Positions 10,380 to 21,351 of a DNA stretch of 64,000 nucleotides are shown here, in pieces; the stretch's first letter is position 1, and each line of letters starts with the position of its first letter. Below the pieces are notes generated by a model. That model was not told the DNA's origin and searched no databases. It was given only the letters and a program-made list of their open reading frames with translations. Source of the DNA: Chalara sp. BL73 (Eukaryota; Ascomycota; Leotiomycetes; Helotiales); NCBI GenBank assembly GCA_918026815.1, contig CAKJVC010000075.1, positions 62,001 through 126,000 on the forward strand, read 5' to 3'. The translations under genes were made by a program, and so were the position numbers.

Positions 10380-12126
10380 TAATTTATTAGATAATGTATA
10401 TAGCCTGGATTGACTACGATGCAGCAAGGAGTTTTTTTTCCATCTTCCAATTCGCCAGCTATGTGATTAGCCGCGATATACGCAAATGTAAGTGCCGGAC
10501 CAAGAGTAGATCCTGCCCTAGGATATGTTCAGCCCATCACACTAGCAGACGTGTTTCCTGCAGCATACAACCCTTTAATAACAGACCCATCTACCTTTAA
10601 TACTCTGGCATGCTCGTCAGTGACCAGTCCACCTTTTGTTCCTAGGTCTCCTGGTACAATAGGTACAGCGTAAAATGGAGTTGTCGCAATGGGGCCAAGA
10701 TTAGGATTCGGCCTCCCTCTCGAATCGCCAAAATAGTTGTCAAATTCATTGTTCCCACGTCCAAAGTCTCCATCTAGTCCCTCCTGAGCCATTATATTGA
10801 ATCGAGAAACTGTTGACTGCAACTTGGATGGCTCGACGTCAATTTTTGACGCCAGCTCGCAAATAGTCTCGGCTTTGTGAAGGTGCCCCGCTTCCAAGCC
10901 GGCCGTCGGGTCTTGTCTAGGCATTAGTGATCCTAGGGCATATCGTTTGCGGTGGTTTGCATCCAAAATCAGCCACGCCGGGATGGCTTTGACTTGGCGG
11001 TTCCGGGCGTATTGTTTATGCCCACAATTAATGTAAGATTCGGCCTCGTTCATGAATCGAGAGCCGGTCGAATCAACAATGATACTGAATGGACGTACTC
11101 GCTCCTGCAGCGAAAAAAAATACTTACCTAGTACTGGATCAAGGATCGTGGGTCCCCACCAAGCCTCGTCCATTAGAGCGGTAGCGGCGCCGAGCTTCAT
11201 TCCAGCCTGAATGGCATCACCAGTGTCGCCTTCTGGCGCGCTAGTCCATTCAGTACTAACTGGCGCCGGGCCGTAGTGGTCTCTCATAGATTTATTATGT
11301 GCAAATCCTCCTGCGCAAAGCAGTACACCATTTCTAGCTCGAATCCTTTTGATCTGGCTGTCTTGCTTGACAGTCGCTCCAATAACAGTCCCATCTGACT
11401 GTTGTATGATGTCGACTAACGAAGTGCTTCGCCATATAGGAATACTAGATTTTTGGTTGAGATGAAGAAGTTGACCTACGAGGGACTGCCCCATGGTTGC
11501 AGGCGCATCACCAAAGGTCTTGAGCCACATACCCCGACACATGACTTTTATTGCCCCAGCAAAGTCCTTGACAGACGAACCCACTCGTGTAAGACTGCTC
11601 ACTTCGTCCGTAAACAGGGCCGGTGGCCTAGTTTGTTGAGATCAAACACTGCAGGTTCAATTGTTCTCCCCAAATGAGCCATTGCCCCAGGTATTTTTGG
11701 GTAATAATCCGGGCATCCTTTGCTGAGTCGCCATTTGAAGCCTAGGTCTCTAAGGAAATCAACCATCCGGGGACTATGCTTAAGGTATGCAAGCTTGCGC
11801 TGTCGTGATGAGACTGATCCGACGTCACCAATGACGGTTTCCATGCATTTCAGTGCATCGTCTTTGCTGTCTTGGATGCCCTCGTCTCTGGCATATGAGT
11901 TCTGAGGAATCCATAGTCCCGCTCCTGAGTATGCCGAACTTCGGCCAATTTTGTCATTCTTTTCGATGACGAGAGGTTTGAGGCCGTGAGAGTGTGTTCG
12001 CAACGACGCGGTCAGGCCTGCTGCACCACCACCAACAACGAGCACGTCAACCTCCACGTCAAATAGGGCTTGACCAGGGAGGTGTTGAGGTGGCAACGAA
12101 AACCAGCGTGAGGAAATGCCATTCAT
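10380..12126 (-). pseudogene. 3-ketosteroid 1-dehydrogenase-like flavoprotein (HelE-like), disrupted
   Basis: This is an FAD-dependent oxidoreductase of the fumarate-reductase/ketosteroid-dehydrogenase family, which introduces the ring-A C1-C2 double bond in helvolic acid. The N-terminal half (start 12126) has the dinucleotide-binding VLVVGGGAAGL, the ribose-binding VIEKND and SGAGLWIPQN. The C-terminal half has [18 protein letters not shown], the [20 protein letters not shown] segment and [13 protein letters not shown]. Two lesions are visible. First, near 11600-11625 the frame shifts, apparently with a short deletion, between LGHRPCLR and [13 protein letters not shown]. Second, a TGA at 10529-10531 stands where the family has Arg (VMG-R-TY), and beyond it the same frame continues as AGSTLGPALTFAYIAANHIAGEL to about 10400. 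A CGA-to-TGA change would explain the stop. No introns fit. Confidence 0.88.
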
Positions 12127-12682
12127 GTCGATTGTTGTTCATCGAGATGCGAGTGAAATGGCTGGATGAAGATGTCCACACTACATCTTCTCCCTTACGT
12201 AGGGGGCTAAGATAACCGTTTCACGAACAACTAATTTGGCAAACAAGGGCCTTCTATTGCGGCGGCAACTGAACCCTAGATCGAAAGACTTCGAAGTAAG
12301 CATTGACTTGCTGAGCACTACCGAAAGGATGTAGTGCTTGACCGAATATACTCCGGCCCGATAAGGCGGGTAGAAGGCGGGGATCCAGAAGCCACGGTAT
12401 GGCCCGTCTTATGGAGACACGGGCCAAACTCCACCCGCCACTAGGATCAATGAATATTCCCGTTGACAGCCACGGCAGCCGGTAATTCAACGCCACTTCC
12501 GGTCAAGAGGCAAGCCAGGCCAGCAAGGCAAGAGAGGGATCGACAATGGTGAACTAACAATCAAAGTTTGTTACGCTCCACCCCAGTAGGACGGGTCCTG
12601 AGACGGGCAGACATTTGCGCCGACACATTGGGACAATTTACGGCCGATAACAGAGATTGGAAGATCATCTTGAGGCCAGGGA
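12127..12682. other. Divergent intergenic region (dehydrogenase / acyltransferase 2)
   Basis: This is the likely shared promoter region of the flavoprotein relic (leftward) and acyltransferase 2 (rightward). Nothing else was recognised. Confidence 0.45.
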
Positions 12683-13980
12683 GTGGAAATATCAAGGGGC
12701 TTGGCACAAACTCGCAAAGTTGAGTTTTCGTGCAACACGACAGACCTACGGAGCTGCAAAGCTTCCCGCTATCTTCATTTGATATGCAGGGATCCTTTTC
12801 GAACATCCCATACGCATTCTTTTATGAAAATGGGAACGGCCAAGATAATTTCATGCCAACGCCTTTGCTAAAGGAGTCATTGGGCAAAACGCTTGGGCTC
12901 TTCCCGCTCTTATTTGGCCATCTCAAATCAATAGCTCGAGGAAAGATCCAAATTACAGTTGATCCACAAAGAATCAATGTTCCCGAATTTGGCGAAACAA
13001 TTAACAACAATATCACGTTTGCCGATATCAGGAAGGCAAAATTCGACTGGACTTCATGGCCGGAGAACGTTGCTATCGTTGGGGCATTTGCGATAGCAGA
13101 CAGAGCTGATGGCGAGATCAAATTACTCAATGTTCATGTTGTACGGCTTAAAGACAATACTGGATTAATTTTGTTTATAAATTGTCCACATTATGTGTTT
13201 GACGGTGCTGGCTATTTTGCCGTTGTCAAACAATGGGCATCCATCATGGATATAATAACCTTGGGAAAGAAGTTTGAAACAATTACCGAGTTTTGCCCCG
13301 ACAACTTGAGTGGACTTCGAGAATCGATGCGCGAATATCTGCCGGAGGATAGCTGCATAAGCGAAAATGACCTGCTAGTAGCTCTCGTTAGCAGGACAGT
13401 TGCCCAGAGTCAAGAACAGCCAATCCCTAAAGCAGGGTGGTTTAGTGCTACTTCCGAACCAGAATCTCATTTCACTGTTCGTATACCCTGTGATGCACGA
13501 CCGCGACTAGGTGTGAAGGAGAAGTATACAGGCAATCTTCTCATCCCCTTACTGGTCCGAGAACCAATGCAAGAGCTGTTGCGAGAGACAACGCCAGAAA
13601 CTCTGGCAAATTCAGCCCTGCAAGTCCGCACGGCAATTGGAAATATCAGTTCTAGACTCATAAGCCAATTTCACAAGACCGTTACGATACGCCCAACGAG
13701 CTGTATGCGGCCACTTGCATTCGCAGCTTCACATACTACAACATCCATGGTTACAACAAGTCAAGTGAAGTTTGGTCTGTACGACGCGGACTTTGGAAGT
13801 GGTAGGCCGCAGTTTGTGTGCTTGACTCCGTTCTTCGCAGGAGCTTATCCCATCTCAGCATTCTTGCCGCCGCCACCAGGGGTCGAGGGCGTTTATGTGC
13901 TAATGACTGCAAATAAGGATACCATGAGTAAGATTGTGGAAATTGAGTATTGGAAAAAGAAAACAACACTCGTTTGGTGA
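12683..13980 (+). pseudogene. HxxxD acyltransferase 2 (HelD-like), probably frameshifted near the N-terminus
   Basis: This is a second transferase-family enzyme (PF02458-like), probably for another hydroxyl of the triterpenoid. The long frame (12730-13980) carries LQSFPLSSFDMQ, the catalytic H-Y-V-F-D in NCPHYVFDGAGYF, the mid-domain FTVRIPCDARPRLGV..YTGNLL and the structural DFGSGRP. No ATG opens this frame before 12782. A better N-terminus (ATG 12683, MEISRGLAQTRKVEFSCNTT) lies in another frame, so a one-base indel near 12740-12750 probably separates them. If translation began at ATG 12782, the protein would lack the first conserved strand. It is also about 45 residues shorter than acyltransferase 1 between HxxxD and the mid-domain, which may be a subfamily difference or a deletion. 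It is the least damaged gene of this cluster. Confidence 0.7.
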
Positions 13981-14112
13981 TGGTCGGCTTCGTGTAGCAA
14001 CTACCAAGATGAATAAACCAGCAACAGCCCATTTCTTTTATGTCCTTTACAATGCGGGTAACCATTCTCTTCCCTGCATCTGGCACCTTTTCAACAAAAA
14101 GAGAAATACTAA

Positions 14113-15703
14113 TCAGTCAGCTCTGTTCTTAATAATCATCAGACAATCTCTCTCAGGATTCGCAGGCATCGTTGCAACACCAAGTTTCGTAGGCATAATC
14201 TTAGGTCGCACGTTCTCATCCACGTTATCTGGTCGGAAGAGGTTGCCCTCCGGGAGCGAAATATCGTAATCCTTGAATAAATTCACCAGTGTAACTATCA
14301 TGACAACCCAGGCTAAGTTCTTGCCAATACAAACCCGTGTCCCGTACGCAAACGATAGCATGTTTCGCTTAGCCTCGTTATTACGGAGAAAGCGAGTAGG
14401 CTTAAAGCTAAACGGATCCTCCCATGTCTCTCGATGAATGTGAGCTGCACACTTATTTGTCACGATTGTAATAACCCTTAATGGTAACACCCCTTTGATG
14501 TGAAATGCGTGGGAACGATGTACTGGCGGTAGGGATGCATCTCAACGTCTCGTAATACAAGCTTCGAGATAGGGCAGTTCGGCACGGCTTTCGCTATGAG
14601 TGATGACACGGCCTAACGGGAATTTGCTCCGAACCTCTTCCACCACTTTGGTAAAGTCGTCAGGATACAACATTAAGAAGTGAACAACCCATGAAATTAC
14701 AGAAGACGTTGACTCAGAGCCACCAACGAGCATGCTGATGCTCTCTGTTTGGACCTCGCGAGACGTCATCCGAATTTTAGACTCTGGCTCTTCAGCATCT
14801 AGTAGTGCCTGAAGCAAATCGAGAGGTTTCTCACCACCGCTCTCCAAGTACGATCTCCGTATCATAACAGACTCCCGACTGAACTGTGCAAGGTCACCAT
14901 AAGACTTCTTCAAACGTCGTGTGAGCCTTGAGAACGGCCATCTCTTCAATAAGGGAAAATAGTGATTTAGCAACATGTAGGTCAATGTATTGTTAACCCA
15001 GCTGGTGTAGTCCAAATTGGTCTCGCGCAATGCATGAAAATCTCTCCTAAATACAAGCGCCTCAGTAATATCAAACATGGCTAATTGTGTATCAATACGG
15101 TAATTCACCACCGTGTCTTTGCCCTTTGCCCTGTCGCCTAGTATCATATCATCCCATCGTTGCTTCAGCGCAAGGAAGCCATGCTCTAGAATTTTTGGCT
15201 CCATTTTGGCTAGGTAACTGTAGTTGAAGAATGGATGAAGCTGACGTCGCCGGCGATTCGCTTCAGCAGGATCGGTAAAGGTAGATACGTTGGGGACACC
15301 TTCATACTCAAAGATTCGATACATGTCTGTTTTTCTAAACTCGCTAATAGCAAGGACAGTACGCACATCTTCAGGATCGCACAAGAAAATTGCGTTTGGC
15401 TTGGCGACGTAGACATCCCCATATTTTTCGTAGTCTTCCTGTGCAACCTTTGCAGCTTTTCCCGTAATAACAGCCCAGGTTCCGCGCTTAGCTGTTAAGC
15501 GAGATGCTATTGGTCCCGGGATATGCTTCAATGATGAGAAACGAAAGAGCGTAAATAACTTTCCATGCTGTGTAAGCAATGATAAGGCCAATAAGCACCC
15601 CCACAGAGCCAATTCGTTGCAGCAACAGCGGTGTTTGTATTGCATCTTGTCCAAGGAGTCTGTACAGGTGATAGCCGATGTGTTGAGTTAATCCAGACTT
15701 CAT
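14113..15703 (-). pseudogene. Cytochrome P450 relic 1 (triterpenoid cluster)
   Basis: About 530 codons resemble a membrane-bound fungal P450. From the N-terminus it has an anchor (MKSGLTQHIGYHLY...VGVLIGLIIAYTAW), the proline hinge IPGPIASRL, FRKTDMYRIF, the RRRRQL segment, the I-helix region VGGSESTSS, ExxR as ETLR, and the heme loop FAYGTRVCIGK. Three frame breaks are visible. One is near 15535, between the anchor and the hinge. One is near 14550, just before ETLR. The third is near 14470, just after IKGYY, and is accompanied by loss of a few residues. None fits an intron. It is a close relative of the P450 relic transcribed away from it, since both share GSESTS and similar N-terminal thirds. 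Its layout suits the helvolic-acid P450s (CYP5081-type), but family numbering cannot be assigned by eye. Confidence 0.85.
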
Positions 15704-16575
15704 CGTAACTAACTTTTTGCAGTGAGTCTAAATCCAGCATTTAACCCACAGAAAGGACAAGATAACCAGAGGTGTATAACAGCAACTCAAGACTATGTTC
15801 CACTAGGTTCGTGAAATGCTAGTGGCGGAAACGAATTTAACCCTTCTTCACATGTCCTAGCTTACCCACCATTGCTGCGACTCCAATCTAGGAAATACTG
15901 ACTCTTGAAAAATTGAGCTAATAAGGAAAGCACTGGAACAAGACAATGAGAAGCAATATCCGAGATATGCAGTTAACAGGGTGTGACTAGGCAAATGTGA
16001 CAAAAACTACTAGCCTCGGCTGCTAAGTAGGCGTTGTTAAGTGTTGAGTAAGAATAGCAAAGAAATAACTAGGAGCAAAGTGCGTCCGAAAGTAAGATTA
16101 ATTGGCGGTCATGCAAGCTCGGATAACAAGTCTTATGGAGATCTACTGGGTTAACAGTTTTACCGGCCATGATTTCTATGCTTGACTTGCTCCACTTAGT
16201 TGCTTCTACAACGGAAGAATAGACGGTTGCCCAAGCTAATGCGCATACATAGGTGCCGAACCGGTGTGCGCCACATTCTATAATAGCCGACAAGACCGTG
16301 TGGATCGTCAAGGTGCAAAGCTAAAGAAACGCCACCGGAGTGAGCGGATCACCACTTGGAAGTGCTCTTACTATCTGCCATGGATTTTAGTCACACCCTT
16401 TAAGATCGTATGCTGCTCTGAATACTTGACGGCAACAACCTATAGTCAAAGCTTGTGCCTCCGAGTTAGCGGCGAGAGAAGCGCCATCCCGCATAGCTGC
16501 GTACGACATGCTCTTCTATTACTACAGATAGATAGGCTTACATTCGTCAATTTATTTGTTTGCCATCTGTTGAAA
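15704..16575. other. Divergent intergenic region (P450 relics 1 and 2)
   Basis: This is the shared upstream region of two divergent P450 relics. It contains an open frame running into P450 relic 2, but the P450-like sequence starts only at the ATG at 16576. No motifs were recognised. Confidence 0.45.
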
Positions 16576-17550
16576 ATGCTCACTCATATAGAAGGCATTA
16601 ACTACTTGCATGTGGCAGTTTCAAACTTTGGCGTTATACGTCTGATATTTTCATCGATCGTTCTTATACTTGGGTATAAGCTTATTTACCAGCTATTTTT
16701 TTCACCATTACGCAAAATCCCCGGATCCACGCTGTCGCGACTTTCGGGGTCTCATTCAATTCTCAAACGGGTCTTAGCACAAGGTGCAAAATCGGTACAA
16801 GCAGAATATGAAGCCTTTGGAGAGATATACGTCAACAAACCTAATGGCGTTAGCATCAGCAACCCCAAAGATATCAAGACGATGCTTACCTCATATGAGT
16901 TTCGCAAGACACCTATCTACCAAATGCTTGATATAAAAGGACGACCAAGTATATTCACCAACAGAGACCCTGCTCAAGCCAGTCAAAGAAGACGACAAAT
17001 CGGTCCATATCTCAATCACGGCTACCTGGGTAAAATGGAGCCTCTGATTCTGAAATACAGCATTATGGCTATCAAGAACAAGTGGGACAACTTCATTAAA
17101 GAAGCAAATAGTGTCCCGGTTACTGTAAACTTTCGGAATGATACTCAGTACGCAACTTTCGATACAATTGGCGCACTGGCATTTGGTAGAGAGTTCAATT
17201 CACTGAAAAATGACGATCCTACTGTCATTCAGTGGATAGAAGCAACTGGTTTTTATTTGGGAATGACCAAAAACTTCCCATTTCTCAGCTTATACCCTTT
17301 CAACAAGTTGATTGAACAGAAGAGGAAGATGTTTGAGAGCTTTGTTCAGTACAGTGAGGATTCTGTCAACCAACGAAGGAAAGATCTTGAGTCTGATGCC
17401 AAAAGAAAGCCAGTGGATTTATTGCAGGCTTTCATTGACGCTAAAGATCCAGAGTCCGAAAGAGTCCGCATTTCGCCACACGAAGTTGGCACAGAGAGTA
17501 TTGCCATGCAGTTAGCCGGCAGCGAGTCAACCTCATTTGTCACTTCGTGG
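16576..17550 (+). pseudogene. Cytochrome P450 relic 2, truncated after the I-helix
   Basis: The protein starts with a short lumenal segment and a membrane anchor ([23 protein letters not shown]), followed by the hinge IPGSTLSRL and a continuous 325-residue P450 N-terminal half: [57 protein letters not shown] and the I-helix [13 protein letters not shown]. Homology stops at Trp (17548-17550). The frame then runs on through unrelated codons to a stop at 17665. The K-helix ExxR and the heme-binding cysteine are absent, so no active P450 can be made. The upstream half has no internal stop, so truncation may be recent compared with the damage in its neighbours. The break coincides with the start of transposon-derived DNA. 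Confidence 0.9.
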
Positions 17551-18500
17551 GGTAGCGTTATTCGATGTCATGGCTGTTGGTCTGCTGCTATCCGATGCTG
17601 TGCTAGGCTAGCTAGGGCTCATATTTCCAGAACTGTTACATTCAATAAATCTCTCAACCAGATTTAACACTATTATATCTGTAGACAGCATAAGAACCAA
17701 ATTATTCATGACACTAAAATATAATTCCTCTAGACGATATACAAGAAGCCTTATCCACATAGCCGCGTCCCGGACTTATATAGAATGATATTACGACCAT
17801 CGTTTGAAAACGCACAACAGGGTAGTAGAATATATATTTAATCAAATTGCAATGCGGAGTTAGAAATCGACTCTTAGTTTGCGAAACACTTGATAAAAAA
17901 TCAAAGCAATACCTTTCTGGTTGCTATTATTTTGATTTATTGTAGTTTAATCAAAAAAGTTAAAACATGGATCCCGTTGAAGGAAGTATAAATATTCCGT
18001 ATGAAGTTGTATCGTAATAATAATAATCAAAATGCTTTTGAAAAAGGAAGTAATATACTCTGTACAAAAAGTTACGTATAACTACACGCGAATCTCCTTT
18101 GCCTCCCGTACAATCTTTTGCTTCCTGTATATATTACTCCTTTTTTCGAGAGCACCTTAATCTTTATTATTACAATGCAACTTTACAAACGCTTGTATTT
18201 TAATATAACTCTATATATTTACAAAGCAGTGTGGTTTTTAGTTTCCACATTTTTACAACTACAATAAATCAATACAAATAAAGTCAACTACAAATATTAT
18301 CCCAAAAAAAATAATAGAAATTTATTTTTCTGGGCTTGCTTTAGTTAAGTACTTTACAAGCTAATGGTTGATTCTTAATTCAGAATTGCCATTTAATCAA
18401 ATACTATATTTTTTCCCCTTCTTTTGCATATTCCGATAATGGTCCTTATACCATGCGATACTTCAGAGCATAATCCTAGTCAAGCAAAGAAGAGTTCTTA
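17551..18500. repeat. Repeat-derived AT-rich DNA; possible short LTR at 17574-17669
   Basis: Directly after the P450 break, the segment 17574-17669 begins TGTTGG and ends TTTAACA, the kind of ends typical of copia-type LTRs. It is only about 96 bases long and no target duplication was seen, so it is tentative. The rest is AT-rich, carries the foldback repeat described separately and shows no coding potential. Confidence 0.35.
18006..18182. repeat. Imperfect inverted repeat (foldback element)
   Basis: The arm at about 18006-18058 (starting GTTGTATCGTAATAATAATA and ending GGAAGTAATATA) is an imperfect reverse complement of the arm at about 18129-18182 (TATATTACTCC to ATTATTACAATGCAAC). A loop of roughly 70 bases separates the arms. 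Weaker symmetry extends further out on both sides. Many differences between the arms are C/T or G/A, as expected if both decayed by RIP-like mutation. It may be a MITE or a palindromic end of a larger element. Confidence 0.6.
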
Positions 18501-18509
18501 AAGGAAAAT

Positions 18510-20150
18510 GGCTTAACATGGTTTATCAGCGAGCGGCGCACTTTTTCCGTCACAACACTGCTTCAGACTTTAGCACGCGTTTTTCTCAACAACTACAAAT
18601 TCTAGTTCAAGACCAAGAAAAGCGAATTATTTTAGCTACCAAATTTATTCGAATATGAAAAAAATCTAACTTGACAAGCCGCAGCCAAAATTTATGACGT
18701 GCCTGAGAGTACGCTTCTTGCAAGAATAAATGGTCGAACCTTTCGTTGCGAAACTCGGCTAGTTGTCTCGAAATTGACTAAATTAGAAGAAGCGTTTGAA
18801 TCGCGTTTTTGGCGTTTCAAAGACTTTATGCAAAGATTATAAGCTCATTAGCGCGTGGTTTCGACTTGTTAGGGATATAAAAGCTAAATACGGCGTTTTT
18901 AACAGCGATTTCTACATTCACAGATGTGGTTATGTCATAGGTCGGGTTTACCCAAAAATAGTTATTACACGCGCCGACCGACGTGACAGAGGCAAATCAG
19001 TACAGCCAAATAATTGAGAAAAGGCTACAGTGATTGTTTGAGTTAATAGAGAAAGCTTGGATATCCCACCATTTTTGGCTGTTAATAGAGCTAACCATCA
19101 AACAAACTGGGGTTACGGAAACTGACCTCCTTGCGCAATAGGTATTATACCTACAGCTAATAAACAGAGGAACAATGAAACAGGATTAGACTGGCTAAAA
19201 CACTTCGACAAACATGCTCCTACTCGAGCAAAAAAAGCCACATCGAATGGCTATTACTTCAAAGACACAAAGGCCACATCTCGGCCGCCTTTGACAACTA
19301 CTGCAAGTCCAACAACATTATAACCTTCTATCTGCCTTTTCTTTTTTATCTCACATAACCTAGCTATTAAATTTAGGTTATTTTTGCGTTCTTAGCGGGT
19401 ATATAGATGTCAAAATGGAGACTTTATTAAACATATCATTAATGTTGGAATGCGTGTACATAGTTTCACGCCTTCCATCAGATCGCGGGGATTGTGGGTT
19501 TTCTACTACCTACATATTTACTTGGTAATATGCCGTAGCTTAGAACAATAACCAACGAATACCAGAACCACACAAGCAAGAGCGTTGTCACAGCTACTAC
19601 ACCTTTTGCTAAGGGGTAGGTATTCCGACAATTAAAGTCGAGTTCCTTTTAGCTTTTTAGGCGGCATATTTACAGTCAATAACAATCGATAATGTTAAAT
19701 CTGGATTCCTCGGAATTGGCCTAGTGCCCTTTAACCCTCAGGCAGTAATATAAAGCTAGGTATCAAGTTACGGACTTCTAACCGCCACCCCCCTTCCCCC
19801 TTCTTGCAAATGCTAACCCTTAGGTCTTCCACATGTCTCACAGCCTAACTGAAACTCGCCAACACCTATTCTAAAACAGTCACTGTGTTGGCAAAAGGTA
19901 CAGAAATATTGGCTCACGAAATTACTCTTTTGTCAGCTAAGATGCAGCCACTTCGCACAGCAAATATAGCCCTTAGCAAATGATGCAAATTTAAAACACG
20001 CGTGTCCGCGAAAGGAGCACTTCCTGTCGGAGAACCATTTGGTGTTATAGCTTAAAAGAATACGGAGGAGCAAGTGCGACATGACAAACATTCTGAAAAG
20101 AATCATCCAATCGAGACGCAATCGACTGCGCGGCTTCGTGGTTTATGTAA
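18510..20150 (+). mobile_element. Fot1/pogo-type DNA transposase relic with RIP-like decay
   Basis: Fragments in changing frames follow the order of a Fot1/pogo (DDE_1) transposase. A helix-turn-helix-like AAKIYDVPESTLLARINGRT lies near 18685-18745. LISAWFRLVRDIKAKYGV and VITRADRRDRGKSVQPNN lie within the open frame 18796-19017, and GLDWLKHFDKHAPTR near 19190. GHISAAFDNYCKSNNIIT lies near 19272-19325, followed by LT-stop-PSY in place of a conserved LTQPLDV. SGFLGIGLVPFNPQAVI lies near 19705-19755, and a C-terminal LAKGTEILAHEITLL near 19885-19935. Most interruptions are TAA, TAG or TGA where Gln, Trp or Arg would be expected, which fits RIP-type C-to-T mutation. The terminal inverted repeats were not found. 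No active product is possible. Confidence 0.85.
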
Positions 20151-20580
20151 AATGAGTAGTCGCAATGCTCGAACTTGCCAGGATACGGTAATAGTGTCTG
20201 CTTTCTAATATTTTAAGTGGGTTAACTAGATTTTATATATTGTGGTTACTTGATTGAAGTTTAAAGTAGTGTTGTGAGGGGAAAACACCCCGCTTACCGA
20301 TAAGCGTTAACCATATTGAAAGGGATGATCAAGCGGAGATTAGTATTGTACGCAAGTCCCGCCGTACTGCTGTGGTTCATGAAGCTTATGTCAACTTGGT
20401 TAAACTATATAGGAGGTCATCCGGTATAAAGTGGTAAAGAATTCTTCCCTGTTGACTACATCCCATTAAGTAAGGTTACGGCCCCTATTACGGCCGCCAC
20501 ATGACTTATGGGTGGGCTACATACAAATTTCTAATAATCCATACATACTATTGAAGCGTAAAAATTTATGTGTAACATAT
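20151..20580. other. Intergenic AT-rich DNA between two transposon relics
   Basis: No coding features are seen. It may include the 3' non-coding end of the pogo-type element. Confidence 0.35.
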
Positions 20581-20582
20581 TA

Positions 20583-21145
20583 AAGTCAGGTTTGTAAACA
20601 ATTAAAATACATTTAGTAAACGGCAAATATCTCAAATATCACAAAAAGATGATCAAATATCTTATATGCTACACTTTGGTTGACGAAAATCTAAAATACC
20701 ACTTTTGTGGTATATAAGAGATACGTCAACAAATATGTAGTATATCAGATATTCGTCAACATTTGATATAAAGCTTGTAATACGCTCTGTAGCAATATAT
20801 ACTGTAACAATACAATTACAAGTACAACTTAAATATATTATAGCTTATATTAATTTATATCGATATATTATGTACTGCTAATTTATATGTTGTTACAGCG
20901 TGTATTGTAGTTGCTACAGCAATAACTTTAAGGCAACAAAACGATAGTACCTAAGATATATTAGCACTTCTTATACACCATCGTTTTGTCGATAAGCATC
21001 TGAAATACCACTTTTCCGCGCTAAAAGACAAAAGGTGGGATAAATATATTTGTCAAAAAAAAGTACAATGTAAGAAATATAGCTACTTTTTGGTGGTAAA
21101 TGAGATATTTGCCGTTTAATAAACGTTTACAAAAGGACTTTTTTG
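20583..21145. mobile_element. Non-autonomous terminal-inverted-repeat element (MITE-like), about 0.55 kb
   Basis: An exact 18-base inverted repeat marks the inner ends: TAAACGGCAAATATCTCA at 20617-20634 and its reverse complement at 21101-21118. Outside this core, similarity continues to about 20583 (AAAGTCAGGTTTGTAAACA) and 21145 (reverse complement AAAGTCCTTTTGTAAACG), with a small gap. The interior is AT-rich, encodes nothing, and has a repeated CTxAAATACCACTTTT segment near 20690 and 21001 and several copies of a GATACGTCAAC-like word near 20720-20760. No clear target duplication could be set. Confidence 0.7.
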
Positions 21146-21351
21146 TATCTATAGATATAGATATAAATCGTGACACATCACAGGCAAAGGGAAAACATCA
21201 TAAACACACTTAAAATGAATATCGTAAAATTTCGAAAAGCAATCTTTTACAACCACCATCTACTTGATTCCTAAAGTCCTATCACCATAACACGCATGGC
21301 TCCAAACGTCCGCGTCACAGACCACTTTCATCTTATAGCTTTAGACCGCTT

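Noticed and set aside
11599..11640. Intron at the break in the ketosteroid dehydrogenase
   Set aside because: The only GT..AG pair near the break would remove about 20 bases, far too short for a fungal intron.
16264..16575. Extending P450 relic 2 upstream to the start of its open frame
   Set aside because: The first 104 codons of the frame have no P450 character; the membrane anchor begins shortly after the ATG at 16576.
3830..17550. Sequencing error as the full explanation for the broken cluster
   Set aside because: One-base shifts could be errors, but three in-frame TAGs, a TAA, a TGA and a truncated P450 would not all arise that way, and nearby genes of similar length are error-free. The possibility remains for individual indels.
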